The translations under genes and the position numbers were made by a program. A stretch of DNA of 64,000 bases from Microdon myrmicae. Its lineage: Eukaryota > Arthropoda > Insecta > Diptera > Syrphidae. Shown piece by piece: positions 11,086-22,559 of the stretch. How positions within the stretch are numbered: the stretch's first letter is position 1; the number at the start of each line of letters is the position of its first letter. Below the pieces are notes generated by a model, which made no database searches, had not been told where the DNA came from, and worked only from the letters and a program-made list of their open reading frames with translations. The stretch lies in the NCBI GenBank assembly GCA_963931805.1, contig OZ007498.1:66146795-66210794 (forward strand). The letters run 5' to 3'.

Positions 11086-11272
11086 GGGCCGATCCCGACG
11101 GTACTGCAATACCGGGCCAACCCGTGACAGAGGTGGAGCAAGCCCCTAGCACTCCGTCTTTTTCCAAAAATCAGTTTAACATTTGTTGTCCCCCGATGGG
11201 GGATCTATCAGATGTTAAGCTGATAAGAACAGATACTACACTTTGATCTTAGCCATAAGGCCGAGAAGCGAT
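11086..11272 (-). ncRNA. U2: U2 small nuclear RNA
   Basis: Read on the minus strand, the 5' end is ATCGCTTCTCGGCCTTATGG, the invariant U2 start. The branch-point recognition sequence GTAGTA is at 11239-11234, the Sm site ATTTTTGG at 11171-11164, and the loop III and IV stems follow (CCGGTATTGCAGTACCG). The RNA runs to about 11086 (GGGATCGGCCC), giving roughly 187 nt, close to the 190-odd nt of insect U2. I see no substitutions in the conserved 5' 100 nt. Upstream on the minus strand, about 35-60 bases before the start (11305-11330), lies TTACTTGGAACATAGGTTG, a weak candidate for the insect snRNA proximal element (PSEA). U2 pairs with the intron branch site in the spliceosome. Could be a functional gene or a very recent pseudogene; full length with clean ends favours a gene. 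Confidence 0.95.
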
Positions 11273-12415
11273 AACATTTCTGAGAATTCCCACTACTATA
11301 TTATGCAACCTATGTTCCAAGTAACTGTGACGCATAGTTCCGAGTAAAAATAGTTTTACTCGAGCATCTATCAGCTGTTTGGGAGAGGGTATGCAGCATA
11401 TGTTCTTTTGCAGTGTTGCCGCAGTGTATTTACTTCTTTTGGAAAATAATACCAATTTATACACACGTGAAAAATTAAAATGGAATTTGTATCATAGCGA
11501 AGAAATGGCAGTAAAACGAAAGCGATTTTTTTTTCATTTAATGTATAATACATTGATTATTTTATTCTTTCTCTTACTTTTTTTATTTACTTACTAGAAA
11601 AAAAATGCTTAAATTCTAGCTTATTTGTATTAAATGTTAACTTACTGGTCCCAAGTGGACACTCTGAGGCGAACATTAGGTGACATAGGTTATTGCCTTT
11701 CGGACTTATTCCTTTTCTACTTAATTATAGCTTTATTAGCTATTAATTGAAAGAAAGAACATTTAGTTAAAAAACGTTGTAATATTTTTTCTTTCTTATA
11801 CACCTAATTAAACTTACTGTTAATTTAAGTATTTTCACCATTTTGTATTAAATCATAGGATAAGTTCATTTCATGTATCAATACGAACATCGCACATCAT
11901 TACGCGATTACAAAATTATATATATGAGATTTTAAGTACTTCTTCACGAGATACTATTTCTTATGACAGTTCTCTTGTCTACGGCAATTATCTTAGCACA
12001 TAATTCCCGTTCCCATGACATGACCTCGGTACACACATTTTATGATGCATGCAAAGGAATACTTCATTGAGGGTTTTTCCTGGATGCCGCCTCGGCGATA
12101 TCGGTTTGTATTGATGCATGAAATAGACAAAGGATTTAAGTAATTAAGAAAATGTTCGACCCGTCACTTGATGTGGTGAGAAAATGTATGTCTATTGTAA
12201 GGATAATGCTCTGAGTAGTTTTATATTGTTATTGTAGGTACATTGGAAAGATTTTGGTTTTCCAACTGTTCAAAAATAACGAGAAATTGTTAGGTAGTAA
12301 GTTTTGTTAGATTTGGTAGATAAAGCAAGACATTTTTGAAACAAATGTGATTCTACTGTCACTGGTCGAAAGTTGAACATTAACGTAATTACGTTATGTT
12401 GTTTGAGTCATCATT
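11273..12415. other. U2 upstream region; no gene recognised
   Basis: AT-rich non-coding sequence. It contains a 20-bp segment (11649-11668) that recurs exactly in inverted orientation at 56902-56921. No ORF with recognisable content. Confidence 0.5.
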
Positions 12416-13800
12416 TGTGGCGGTTCCATTGAACGCCACTACTTACCTTCCCATCAATCATTAAGAAACTTGTAGCGTTCTACGAATTCACAATTCCGCG
12501 CAGGCAAGGTTCCTACCTTCAAGGAACTTATTTACTTGAGAACGTTGAGCGCGCCCACAGACGCATGTCCCAAAGTCCCACCATAGGGCCTGCAACTCGC
12601 AGCCAATGTTAAGCCCGACACCAAAAAGCGAGGAACTGAACGTCCCCAAAGCTTTTAATGTCAAGCTCAACGAACGTAGTTCTTAATACCTGAAACAAAG
12701 GTAAAACCATCCATGCATCCTGTTCCTAAAAGCTATTCATGAAAATGCCAGACATTCTGCCTGAGTCCAGGAACACCTCATCGAACCAACAATTCCGGGT
12801 ATCGATACAATGAATTGCTATCACCAGCAAATTAGCCGACCAACGGATGCACGTGCGGGCGGTCTGCCACAAAGACCACCAAATCTATCGGCAAACATGC
12901 AATAAAGCATATCGCCTATCCGCTGCCAAACTGTAGGCAACCGTAATTATCTCAACGAGATAATTCGAAAAATGTATGAGCTTAAAACCTACAAAAGGAA
13001 CTATTTCGATCCCACGGTCCCTTTCGAATTTCACACCATTAGAAAGATCTAATGGATTTCGGTGTGTACAAAAGTCAAACAAGACCCACGGACTGTACGT
13101 CCAAGCAATCATCTCCGTTCTGTGCGCCAGATGTGCTGTGCAAACAGAAGACCGTTGAGATGAAATGCTTTCACTACCACCGATGGTGATAATGATGTAT
13201 GTGATAAGCGACTTTCTCCTTTTCAGGAATCTAAAATTACCCCTGGGACTAATTAACATGCTGCTAACAGAGATTCGGAAATTCTGTTAGCAGATCTAAT
13301 GGGAAAAGTTGTCTGTACAGATACGGATACAATCTGGATCAGGATATTTTCCGGTAGGATACGAATTCAGTAGTCTAATTTGGATCGTCAACGAGACGAC
13401 ACGTCGATATCGAACATCCGAGTAGTTGTGACCAGACAGTCGACTTACGAGGGATACTTTCGAGGAGGAGCTTGAGTCGCGTTAACGTGCATTCACTGCG
13501 TTGAAACTTAGAACGTTATAGCTTATGTTGTCATTGCTAGTATGTCCTTCGCATTCACTGTGTTAAAACTTAGAACGTTATAGCTTGTGTTGTCATTGCT
13601 AGTATGTCCTTAAGATCATACCTTATTTTATGTTAAACTATTAAAGGCTATGCCTAAGTGACTTGTTAATTAATTCTTTCGTGACGTTCACCTCATCGAG
13701 GATTCATCCTAGTGTAAAACAAAACAAAACGATTTGTGCGAGAAAATAAAGTTAAATTCAAAGACGATTTCCGTGTTTTATTAGTGACGGCATTCGCTCC
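12416..13800 (+). mobile_element. Long LTR-like element, hairpin-rich
   Basis: Starts TGTGGCGGTTCC, as do (inverted) the elements ending at 21793 and 48126. Perfect stems: GTGGCG/CGCCAC at 12417-12422/12434-12439, CCATTAGA/TCTAATGG at 13036-13043/13048-13055, and an 11-bp stem CTGCTAACAGA at 13261-13271 with its complement at 13283-13293. Near the right end are AATAAAG (about 13746) and TTTCCGTGTTTTATTAGTG, a likely polyadenylation/R-U5 segment. About 0.9 kb is shared with 23431-24750. Probably a solo LTR; the right end and TSD were not resolved. Confidence 0.55.
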
Positions 13801-14039
13801 AGTGCATCGTATTTTCCGTGTTACGTACTTCATCGACAATTCGAATAGATAAGTAACTCATCATCATAGTGGCAACAACATCCACGCCAAAAACTGCTTC
13901 ATAGAGCACCAAAAACCCTGGAAAGCATTTACTTACCTTTCCATCATGTGCCCAAATTATCACCTGAAACGCCTTGAGTCTAAAATTTCCGCTGATGCAG
14001 TTCCATCAGCACCAACAGGGGCATGCCTGCATACAACGC
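13801..14039. other. Unassigned sequence after LTR-like element
   Basis: No gene; may include flank or internal sequence of the preceding LTR-like element. Confidence 0.4.
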
Positions 14040-15941
14040 AGCATGTTCCTGAAATCTTGGGTGCGGTAGTAAACGCAGATCACGTCTTTGGCGTCTGATA
14101 ATCTGCGCTTTGATCGGTGTGTGTATGTTTGTGCCGTCTTGTAATGTGCGTCCGTGTGTGTGTGTGGTTTGTTAACAGTAGACCCTATGGGATGGATCCA
14201 GGAATCCTCTATTATAGATGGGAATGTTGTTGGGAAGGGTGCTTTCTTCAGTTTTGTACTGAAGAAGAAATTGTGGGGGTTTGATCCGAAGAGATCGAGA
14301 GAGAGAAGGGCCAAGAGCGCAAGAGTCCCGTACAAGTAGGTTCTCTCTGTTCTAAATGCTTTCGAGGTACTTGTATCCTAATTGAAGCAAGTACTCGTCG
14401 ATAGGGGTAATGGAGGGGCCTTCGTATAGGGGAGAGTTGGGGTAATGGCGACCGTCAGGCCTTCTAGAGTGATTGGTGCATCTTCTGAGGAGTTTCCTTT
14501 CGAAAACCCGAAGTCTTTCCATTTGAGCCGAAGATATGCAGGACCATATGGGAAAGGCGTACGATATTCCAGATCGGATTAGCTGCTTATAGCAGAGAAG
14601 CTTAACTTTGGTGTCAACTTTGTTCCCCCACTTCAAGATGTTGTGCAGTTGCTTAGACCGACCGAGGCCCCTTTGGAGAATGTGGGTCACATGTTAGATG
14701 AAATTCATTTTTGGGGTATAAGTGACCCCAAGATATTTCATCTTGTCCTGTGGTCTAATCGTAGTATCTCCCATTTTTATTCGAATATTCTGTGAATATC
14801 GAGAAGCAGGTTGGGAGTGTTTACTACTCAGAATTATGGCTACTGCTTTGGATGGATTAAGTCGAATTTTCCATCGACTGTAATACTGATACAGTTCATC
14901 CAAGTGACGGTTGAGTCGATTTGTTGCGAGGTTAGGACCTTTGGTTGACGTTTACACCAGGACGTCATCCGCATAGCATATCTGGTTTACTCTCCCGTCC
15001 ACAGGGCGGGGAATATCGGAGGTGTAAATATTGAATAAGATGGGGCCTAGAATGGAGCCCCGTGGTACGCCTGTAGCGGCGTGAAAAGTTCGGGAAAGCT
15101 TTCCATTCACTCTAACTTGGAAGGTTCTGTTTCGAACGAACTGGTAGATGATACTACATAGCGTTCTACTGACGCCAGTAATTAATAGTTTAAAAGCGAG
15201 ACCTTCGATCCAAGCCGTATCAAAAGCTTTCTCAATGTCTAGGCTTACCGCAACGGTGGGTTCCTTATTAAAGAGCGGCACGCAGACGTGGTTTTGAAAT
15301 AAATTGAGAGCCATAGTGGTGCTCTGCGCTCTTCGACATCCGAATTGGAAATCAGGTATTAGGTGCCTGGCACTGACTTATTTAGCTTCTCGTATATGAA
15401 TTTTTCATATATTTTGCTGATGCAAGTGAGAAGCGAGATAGGGCGAAAGCTTGAGGGGTGATACGTTGGTTTCCCAACTTTTGCTATTGGACAAATAATA
15501 GCGTGCCGCCAAGCTTGGGGAAAGTACCCCATGTCGTAAGCATGGTTGAACAGAATGGAGAGCTTTATAAAGAATAAGGCAGAAAGCCTTCGCAACGAGT
15601 GGTATGACATGTTGTCGATACCGGGTGAGTTCTTAGGGTTTCGAGATTTAACCAGGCTCTATAGGGTATTTGGTGCGATGAAACCGTGACCATTATCACG
15701 TGTGTCATCGAAGTATGCACCGTTAGTTGGGTTAAAGACAACAATTGGCTTGTTGAAATCGTCCAACTTACTGTGGACCTCTGAACCAATGATGGCATTA
15801 GTATCCGGGTCGCCATCTTGGAGAGTGAGTTTGTGATTGTTTTCGAAGGTCTCTTCGATGATATTTGCTTTATTGGTGTCGTTATTAACAATAACACCAT
15901 TGTGTATGATTGGCCCAGTGATGCGGGAAGCGCCACATATC
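14040..15941 (-). mobile_element. Second Jockey family, copy 2 (minus strand, 5'-truncated)
   Basis: Nearly identical to copy 1 over its whole length, from the 3' UTR (TCTTGGGTGCGGTAGTAAACG) to a breakpoint at about 15941 inside the linker between endonuclease and RT. Lacks the far 3' tail present in copy 1. Typical 5' truncation of a LINE. Confidence 0.85.
14352..15920 (-). pseudogene. Jockey reverse transcriptase remnant (copy 2)
   Basis: Right to left: 15610-15359 (FRPISLLTCISKIYEKFIYE), 15314-14952 (AVSLDIEKAFDTAW, ICYADDVLV), 14903-14694, and 14690-14352 (SGISYAFPIWSC and C-terminal region). The same frame breaks occur near 14692 and 15315-15359 as in copy 1, with one more near 14950. 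The catalytic YADD is retained. Sharing most breaks with copy 1 suggests either that the copies arose from an already defective template or that one derives from the other by duplication. Confidence 0.85.
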
Positions 15942-16100
15942 TAATAAAGGGGATGACAAACCCACGGGAGTTAATAAATGCAGTCACGTAGTGAAGTAAA
16001 AAATGTAATATTTTATTTTTATTTTCTTACACTAGTAAACATTTATGGCTTAACTTCTAATCGTGGGTGAGAAATTCCGCGCCGTCTCAGTTTAGTCTTT
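15942..16100. other. Unassigned junction sequence
   Basis: Short AT-rich stretch between the truncated Jockey and the next LTR-like element. No gene seen. Confidence 0.4.
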
Positions 16101-16990
16101 GTCTTTTATAAATTCTGTCTTGTCTTTATCCTCTAGGAACTACTGTGGTGTCAGGTGCAGTTGGGGATGGTGTGGGGGAGGAGTAGTCGGTGCGCCTACA
16201 TGGGCGCTGGGTTTTACCACGTCTCCACAAATTGTTCGTTGGTTGGTGTACTGCTGAGAAGAAGGCATAGAGCGCTGGTCACTGACATTACTGAGGGAAA
16301 AGAATAAAAAAAAAAAAAACACCCAGGATACCACAGCACGGAAAATGAAACACACTAGATTGTTGTTTGTTGAAGATTCTTTATTGTTCTCTGCTTGTTA
16401 TTACAAGTCCACTTCTAATATTAAGTTCGTCTTAACTGTATGTTTAAATATTATGTTGTATTGAATTTTTGGTCCGATTTGTACAAGTTATAATTTTACG
16501 TTAGACGGCATTTTTAAGCTTAAACACAGACGACTCTGGGATGTACGCATCCCCGGCGCGCTACGGGGAGTGGAAGAAGAATCGACCGGCTCGGTCGGTG
16601 GTTGGAAAACAACTCTAGCGAGGGTTGAAATCCGACTCTTGATCCAACCCCCAGTTCGATGGTGAGTTTGCGGGGAAAGAGAAAATTTCTCTCTTTGGTG
16701 AATAACCAGGGAGATGAACTTGGTGATGTATGTGTGTGTGTGATCGCGTAGATCACATTGTTTATCGATGCATTTCGGCAAAGGATAAACGAAACCTAAA
16801 CAAGGGAAAAAGAACAAAGGGGAGAAAATCCACCAAGGGCATCGTAAAGGAATGGATGAGTGATGCAGCAGTGTACTTAGCTGCATTGCTATTAGAAAAA
16901 GGTGCTAAAAGCAAATGGGATACTTTACACAATAGAAATTGTTTATCGTATCGCTAGAGAAATCACTTTAAACCTCATTGTATTTTGTTT
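16101..16990 (-). mobile_element. LTR-like element (minus orientation)
   Basis: In reverse it shows AATAAAG near 16383, then TGTGTTTCATTTTCCGTGCTGTGG, closely similar to the end of the element at 47.0 kb. The hairpin AAAGAGA...TCTCTTT at about 16676-16703 and the following GT-rich tract match 47405-47500. No coding content. Confidence 0.5.
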
Positions 16991-17232
16991 TGCTTTTTCG
17001 CATTAACTCGTATCATCAATCCGTGTTTTTTTGTTTTAGTTTTGTTCTAGGAAATGATTAGCAAGTAGTGAGTGATATATATATGTCGAATTGAAGACAA
17101 CATCGGTGTGGAGACTAATATTATCCTGGACAGAATTCAAGCGGGCTTTTATTCATTTATATCGTAGGACATGGCTGAAAGGAGATTCAGGCACATGACA
17201 TGGTACGCTGACGAAATTGGTCGCGTGCCATT
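16991..17232. other. Upstream of HELZ pseudogene; nothing certain
   Basis: No feature recognised; the last about 100 bases might encode more of the HELZ-like N-terminus but with stops. Confidence 0.4.
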
Positions 17233-18945
17233 ATGCTGTACGATCAAATACTAATGCAGCTGTCGAACACCACGAGTGCTCTATCCAAAACACAGAATGA
17301 TAGTCAAATCGCGTGTCTTCTTGGAAGGTGTGAATGCCTTTTGGAACTAGCCAAATACGAGAACTGCTTGCGAGATACTCGTAAAGTATTGTCCTTATTA
17401 ACGGCTGATCAAAACGGTTATTGCCAGTGTGTCGAGGACGCGCAGGTGGTTAATCCACTCTTTATATAAACTCAGAAAGTTCGCAAAAGCTGAGCAAATA
17501 GCAAGGGATTGGTTGAACGAAATATCAGGTCAACCGAACTTTGCAGAGATCTCCAAAACAATAGAACGATATCACACCATTATACAAATGGTTAGCGGGC
17601 AGAAATCAAATCAAAAAGTAGCATCTTCACGTTTAGACGACGAAATGTCAATGTTAGATACAAAACTTGACCATTGGGCAACGAATAACTTGCCATTGGA
17701 TAACTTTAGTAAATTATTGAGTAATAAAGGTCTAAAGAAGCGCGAATCAATTCATAACGGTTCACTTAACAATGGCAGCAGCAGCAGTAGTAATATCAGT
17801 TGTCAAAGCGGAAACGGCAGTAGCCATGGAAATGACTGTAGCACCAGCATGAACAGCACTAACGGAAGCATCACCCCCACCAAGAACAATACCGCATTAC
17901 AAAAGTCATCAGAAATTAAAGTTGAAAATAACGACGGTACTATTTCGTGTACATACTGTGCGATATCATGCCTTAGTAAGAACGACCTGCGTCAGCATTG
18001 CCAGACCGAATGTTATATGACCAAGGGCGGGATTGGAAATGGCGACCATCTTCACGAGGTTTCACATTAGATACATATATTTTATGCGAAAGTTTTTCCG
18101 AATTAAATTCGTGCCATTATGGCAATCAATGCGTTGAAGCCCATGGTATAGAAGAACTAAATGAATGGAAAGACAGATTTGAGTATCGTAAAATGCGTCT
18201 GCAACGAGCCTGTGAAAAAGAACTATACGGGAAAAGTACCCCAAAGTATTCTCTATCCGGAGAACTCTTCGCACTTATGAGCTTGGGTAAGGATATCTCA
18301 GAAGATACTTCACCCGGCCGATTGGTACTCTCAAATTGTTTGAGTGTTTTTATATCAGGCATCCAAACACCTGAAGAAAAAGACTCCGACAAACAGCAAG
18401 ATCGAGGCGTTAATCGAAGAAAGGGAAAAATTTAATATGTCTGAAATTATCAGCCAAGCGCGTTGAAATTATGCGTTTAAGAGATGATACCGAAGCGGAG
18501 GTCGATATACAATTCCAATTAAATCGACTGCCTTATTGTGAATGGCACAATGCTGTAGACAAGATTACCGATTTCAAAATTATTTTTCCGGACATTGATG
18601 TCGAACCCAAAATCCCTTGGCCTCCGAAAAAACAATGGTCAGAAGTAAGTGATACAAGACTCAATGCAAAACAGCGAGACGCTGTGAATGCTATAACTAC
18701 ATCGTTGAGTGTCAAACTGCCATCGATACTACTCATTGGTCCCTTTGGAACGGGAAAGCAATCAGACAACTACTTATGCAGCCGAATGCGAAGATATTAA
18801 TTTGCACCCATTCCAATTCCGCTGCTGATTTGTACATAAAAGAATACCTGCATCCATGAATCGAAGACGGAATAGAGGAAGCGAACCCCTTAAGAGTGTA
18901 CTATCACAAACGCTGGGTTGCGACAGTTAACAGTATCTTACGATC
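17233..18945 (+). pseudogene. HELZ/CG9425-type helicase with zinc finger, broken intron-less copy
   Basis: Order along the DNA: an N-terminal TPR-like region (LLGRCECLLELAKYENCL, 17233-17420); after a frameshift RRWLIHSLYKLRKFAKAEQ; an S/N/G-rich linker with CTYCAISC; after a second shift near 18015, DWKWRPSSRG and a CCCH zinc finger (CESFSELNSCHYGNQCVEAH, then EELNEWKDRFEYR). After a large gap and another shift come LNAKQRDAVNAITTSLS, the Walker A loop GPFGTGK and ILICTHSNSAADLYIKEYL with an in-frame stop. HELZ is an SF1 RNA helicase of about 1900 residues; this copy stops just after motif Ia because a LINE follows. A short deletion directly after the Walker A lysine removes the residues that normally follow. 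No introns are seen, so a retrocopy is likely, though decay of an exon-rich gene fragment is possible. Confidence 0.85.
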
Positions 18946-18984
18946 TACTATGCGATCGCCCTATATGTCTCCTATTCTCTTCAC

Positions 18985-21245
18985 AGGTCATCGGTATTAT
19001 CGCCGCCATGGTACAACCGCACACTCCGCACTCTTCAGAACAAGAGAAATAACTTGTGGAATATTTTCCTCAAAACGCGTTCCTTTCAAAACTACTCCAA
19101 CTATCTCGGTTCCTTTTATAAATTTTCCGAGCTCTACAACTCCCTCTACTCCAACTACCTCACAAAAACACAATCCAATTTGATCAATCACCCCAAATCT
19201 TTTTTCCACTTTATAAATTACAGACGTAAATTCGACGCCTATCCTAACTCCCTTTCTTATGGTGCGACTACTTCAACCGACGCCCTAACTATTGCCAATC
19301 TATTTGCTTCGTTTTTCAATAAATTCTTCACAGACATATCCTTCGAGCCCAATCCGTCTTACTTCAAAGACTTGCCCGAATTCTCCTCGGCCCCTTCACC
19401 TCTCAAATTATACAGCATCACGTAGTTGAGGAGAAATTAAACTTACTCAAAAACGAATTCAGCCCTGGACCTGATGGACTCAAAGCTGTATTTTTAAAGA
19501 AATGTTCCTCTTCTTTTTCTCTCCCCATATCAAAGATATCAATCTATCCCTTTCACAACGTATCTTCCCTAGTATCTGGAAATCCCCCTATGTCACCCCC
19601 ATACACAAAAAGGGACCTAAAAACGATATAAGCAACTACCGTTCCATCGCCAAACTGTCTCAAATCCCTAAACTGTTCGAAGGGATTGTTTACAACGCGT
19701 TATATTTCCGTCGTAAATCCATCATCTCACCCAACCAGCATGGTTTCCTTTCGGGTAGGTCGATCACAACGAATCTGATCGAGTTCTCATCCCATACTCT
19801 CCGTGCCTTAGAGAATGGCAACGAAGTCGATGTAATCACCACCGATTTCAGCAAGGCCTTTGACAAAATCTCCCATAATCTCATCCTTTTTAAGCTGTCC
19901 TCCCTAGGTTTCGAACCCCTATTGATCAAGTGGTTATCTTCTTATCTGAAAGACCGATCCTACCGTGTCAAACGCAGATCCTCCCTTTCTAATCCCTTTC
20001 TTCCACGTCAGGGGTTCCGCAAGGCAGTCATCTAGGTACTCTCCTATTTATCTTTACCATCAATGACGTCGACTACATTATTAACTACTCATCCATCTCC
20101 CTCTATGTGGATGACGCCAAACTCTACAAAACGATCATCTCTCCTCTCGACTCCTCACTTCTCCAAACGGATCTCAACAGCTTCTCAGCCTGGTGCCGTA
20201 ATAACTGCCTTGAACTTAACGTTGTCAAATGTCACTCCATCACCTTCTCCCGCAAACGCCCAAACCCCCCTCGTCCCTACTTCCTGCTAAACCAGCAGAT
20301 ATCATCTGTACCCTTGATACGGGACCTCGGGATCTTATTTGACAGGGAGCTTAGCTTCATTCCGCATATCGATGATATTATTCTTAAGGCCAACTCCGCC
20401 CTTGGGTTTGTGAAACGCTGGTCTAAAGAATTCCCTAATCCTTACGTTTCCCGTTTTCTCTACATAGCCTTCGTCCGCCCCCTTCTTAAATACGCCAGTC
20501 AGGTGTGGTCTCCACACTATTCGTCCCATATTCGCAGAATCGAAAGCGTGCAACGTAGTTTTCTGCATTTTGCCTTCCGCGGACTGAACTGGGTGAATCC
20601 TCGGATTCTCCCCCCATACACAAGCCAGCTCCATCTGATTAACTTCAACACACTTAAGGGGCGCAGAACTCATGCCGATATCCTTTTCATCCACCGTCTC
20701 CTTTCAGGCACGATCAACTGCCCAAGCCTGCTCTCTATCATTGCACTTTACACTAACCCCCGTAACCTGCGAAACTCCCGTCTCTTCTATCGGCCCACCC
20801 ACCACACTTCTTACGGCTCTAATGATCCCATTTCGCGAATGCTGAGGTCGGCTAATTCTTACCCTACCTCCTTCGATTTCCACCTTACATATACTGCACT
20901 CAAACGTCGTCTCCCCTCTTTCCCCACCTGACTTTGCGCCGCCCACCGTCTATCCCCCCACAACCCGTACACATTCCAACACATTTGCCGTACACTGTTC
21001 GCTGTCTTACTTATGCCACATTTGCCACCCCCACATACACTCGCTCTTCCCCAGCCCCCTACCTCCCCCACCCCGAAGTCCTCTTCTCCTTCCGCGTTTT
21101 TTTTTGTCATTGTTTTTGTTTTTTTTTCTTTTTAATTAAATGTTTTTTTTTTTTAAATTATAAATATATATAGTTTTAGTTTTTTAGTCTTAAGTTAGTT
21201 TATAAGGATTATAGTTTTGTAAATAGCTTGAATTAAGCCGAATAA
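18985..21245 (+). mobile_element. Jockey/CR1-like LINE, 5'-truncated
   Basis: Begins in the endonuclease-RT linker, runs through the RT and ends in an AT-rich 3' UTR with AATAAA at about 21240. It is C/T-rich on the plus strand (unlike its neighbours), indicating a different LINE family from the two above. It truncates the HELZ pseudogene at about 18945-18985. Confidence 0.75.
19010..20931 (+). pseudogene. LINE reverse transcriptase, frameshifted
   Basis: 19010-19425 is the linker (NRTLRTLQNKRNNLWNIF, NYRRKFDAYP). 19502-20035 is RT proper (FPSIWKSPYVTPIHKKGPKND, SIAKLSQIPKLFE, VITTDFSKAFDKISH). After a frameshift near 20020, 20095-20931 carries the catalytic YVDDAKLY and the C-terminal region (RPLLKYASQVWSPHY, RIESVQRSFLHFAFR). 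The breaks at 19426-19500 and 20020 make it inactive. The C-terminal layout fits Jockey-superfamily elements of the CR1/Jockey group; I cannot name the clade with certainty. Confidence 0.8.
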
Positions 21246-21793
21246 ACCATCATCGAATTTTTAGAATGTCTGCGGAAGAACCCAATTCTTTTGTTTGCGC
21301 ACGTGATGCAGAATTCGGTATCGGCGATAATGCGCGAGATGCGGTAATTGTTTGTCGATTGGACAAAAGAACGCGGGTCGGTATATTGAAGCTGAATCAA
21401 TAGTTGCAAGTCATTAGTAAGCAATTTAGATAGTTACACAATGACGGTTGTGTATAACATCTATGCCTATTGTATATGGCATCTATGGCGACTCAAGGGC
21501 CGAATTCCGGTGTGAATATTTACACAAATAGAGAATTCGGTTCTTGGTTGCTAATACTGAGATGCATTAATGCATGCGAGAATGCCCTTGCGGGAGAAAT
21601 TCTTTTCATGCATTTTTAGGTAATGCGTTGAATGCATTAATTTTCCTTGAGAAAGGAAATGTTTTCGTTGAAAGGAATGTTTGCAGGTGTTAATGCAGTT
21701 GCATTAGCGAAACGATGGGGTTTTAGAAGCTTCAGGACAGGAAGCTTGGGGTAAGTGGAAAGGTAAGTAGTGGCGTTTAGTGGAACCGCCACA
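21246..21793 (-). mobile_element. LTR-like element, hairpin-rich (minus orientation)
   Basis: Its minus-strand start at 21793 reads TGTGGCGGTTCC with stem GTGGCG/CGCCAC. Further stems are CCGAATTC/GAATTCGG at 21500-21507/21533-21540 enclosing GTGT/ACAC, TAATGC/GCATTA near 21692-21707 and AAGCTT repeats near 21728-21748. Same family features as at 12416 and 48126. The far (lower-coordinate) end is not defined. Confidence 0.5.
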
Positions 21794-22559
21794 ATGGTTC
21801 TTTTTTATTATATGGCATTGGTCGTATGGTGCATTAACTTGGGCAAGACGATAATCTTTTCCATATAGAACAGCTTCTAGCTGTAGTGATCCTAAATCTC
21901 CACCGGCACCCAATTCCTAATAAGCCTCAACCTAATTCCTTTTCCCCAAACGATGCGCCATAGTGCGAACCTTAAGTTCATACTGTGCGTTGAGCAATTC
22001 CCTGGAATGATAGCATCATGAAATGCGTATCTTCAAATGCATTTCATAGTTGTGCCTTCCGCGAAATCCGTCAACCGAAATCCCAATATCTTCCCCATAT
22101 GAATCATATGAGCGACAAATTAAACCAAAAATCCATTTGTCGCACATTGATTCAATTCCCAATAACCCTAACATTGTGAAATGCTTAAATACATTTCATA
22201 ATGTTTCCATCCGGGAATATCCGGTGGTTATCGCAAGATGATCAGAAGCCAGAGACGAGATGAAGGACACATCTGTCCTTGTCTCGCCAAAATCGGCCTC
22301 TCGCCACCAATTTTTTTTGTTGATTAATGATCAGTTCAAATCCGGAGGCCGAGGCAACGGCCACAAAATATAATAAACAACAAGAACTCAAAAAAATAAA
22401 CAGTAGTAACTCGCCTTTTCGTTTTGGGCACCCTGCCAGGAGACTTTAAGGGAAGACACCCCATTGAGGTAAGCTAAACTTATTAAAAATATAACCCTAC
22501 ACAGCAGTAGGAACAAAAGCTTTGGTTAAAAAAAAAACCAGTGGCGGGAAGCTGATTTA
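21794..22559. other. Unassigned repeat-derived sequence
   Basis: No gene. It includes at 22240-22330 an inverted copy of the Jockey 3' tail seen at 7060-7150 (GAGACAAGG...ATCTGTCCTTGTCTCGCC). The remainder is unrecognised. Confidence 0.45.

Noticed and set aside
12488..13259. Small minus-strand open frames in the LTR-like element
   Set aside because: No similarity to known proteins, arise in a palindrome-rich non-coding repeat, and are not preserved in the second copy at 23.4-24.7 kb.
17420..18475. Introns as an explanation for HELZ frame changes
   Set aside because: The frame changes occur within a few bases with no GT...AG segments of plausible length between homologous parts, except possibly the gap near 18300-18470, which I also read as a deletion.
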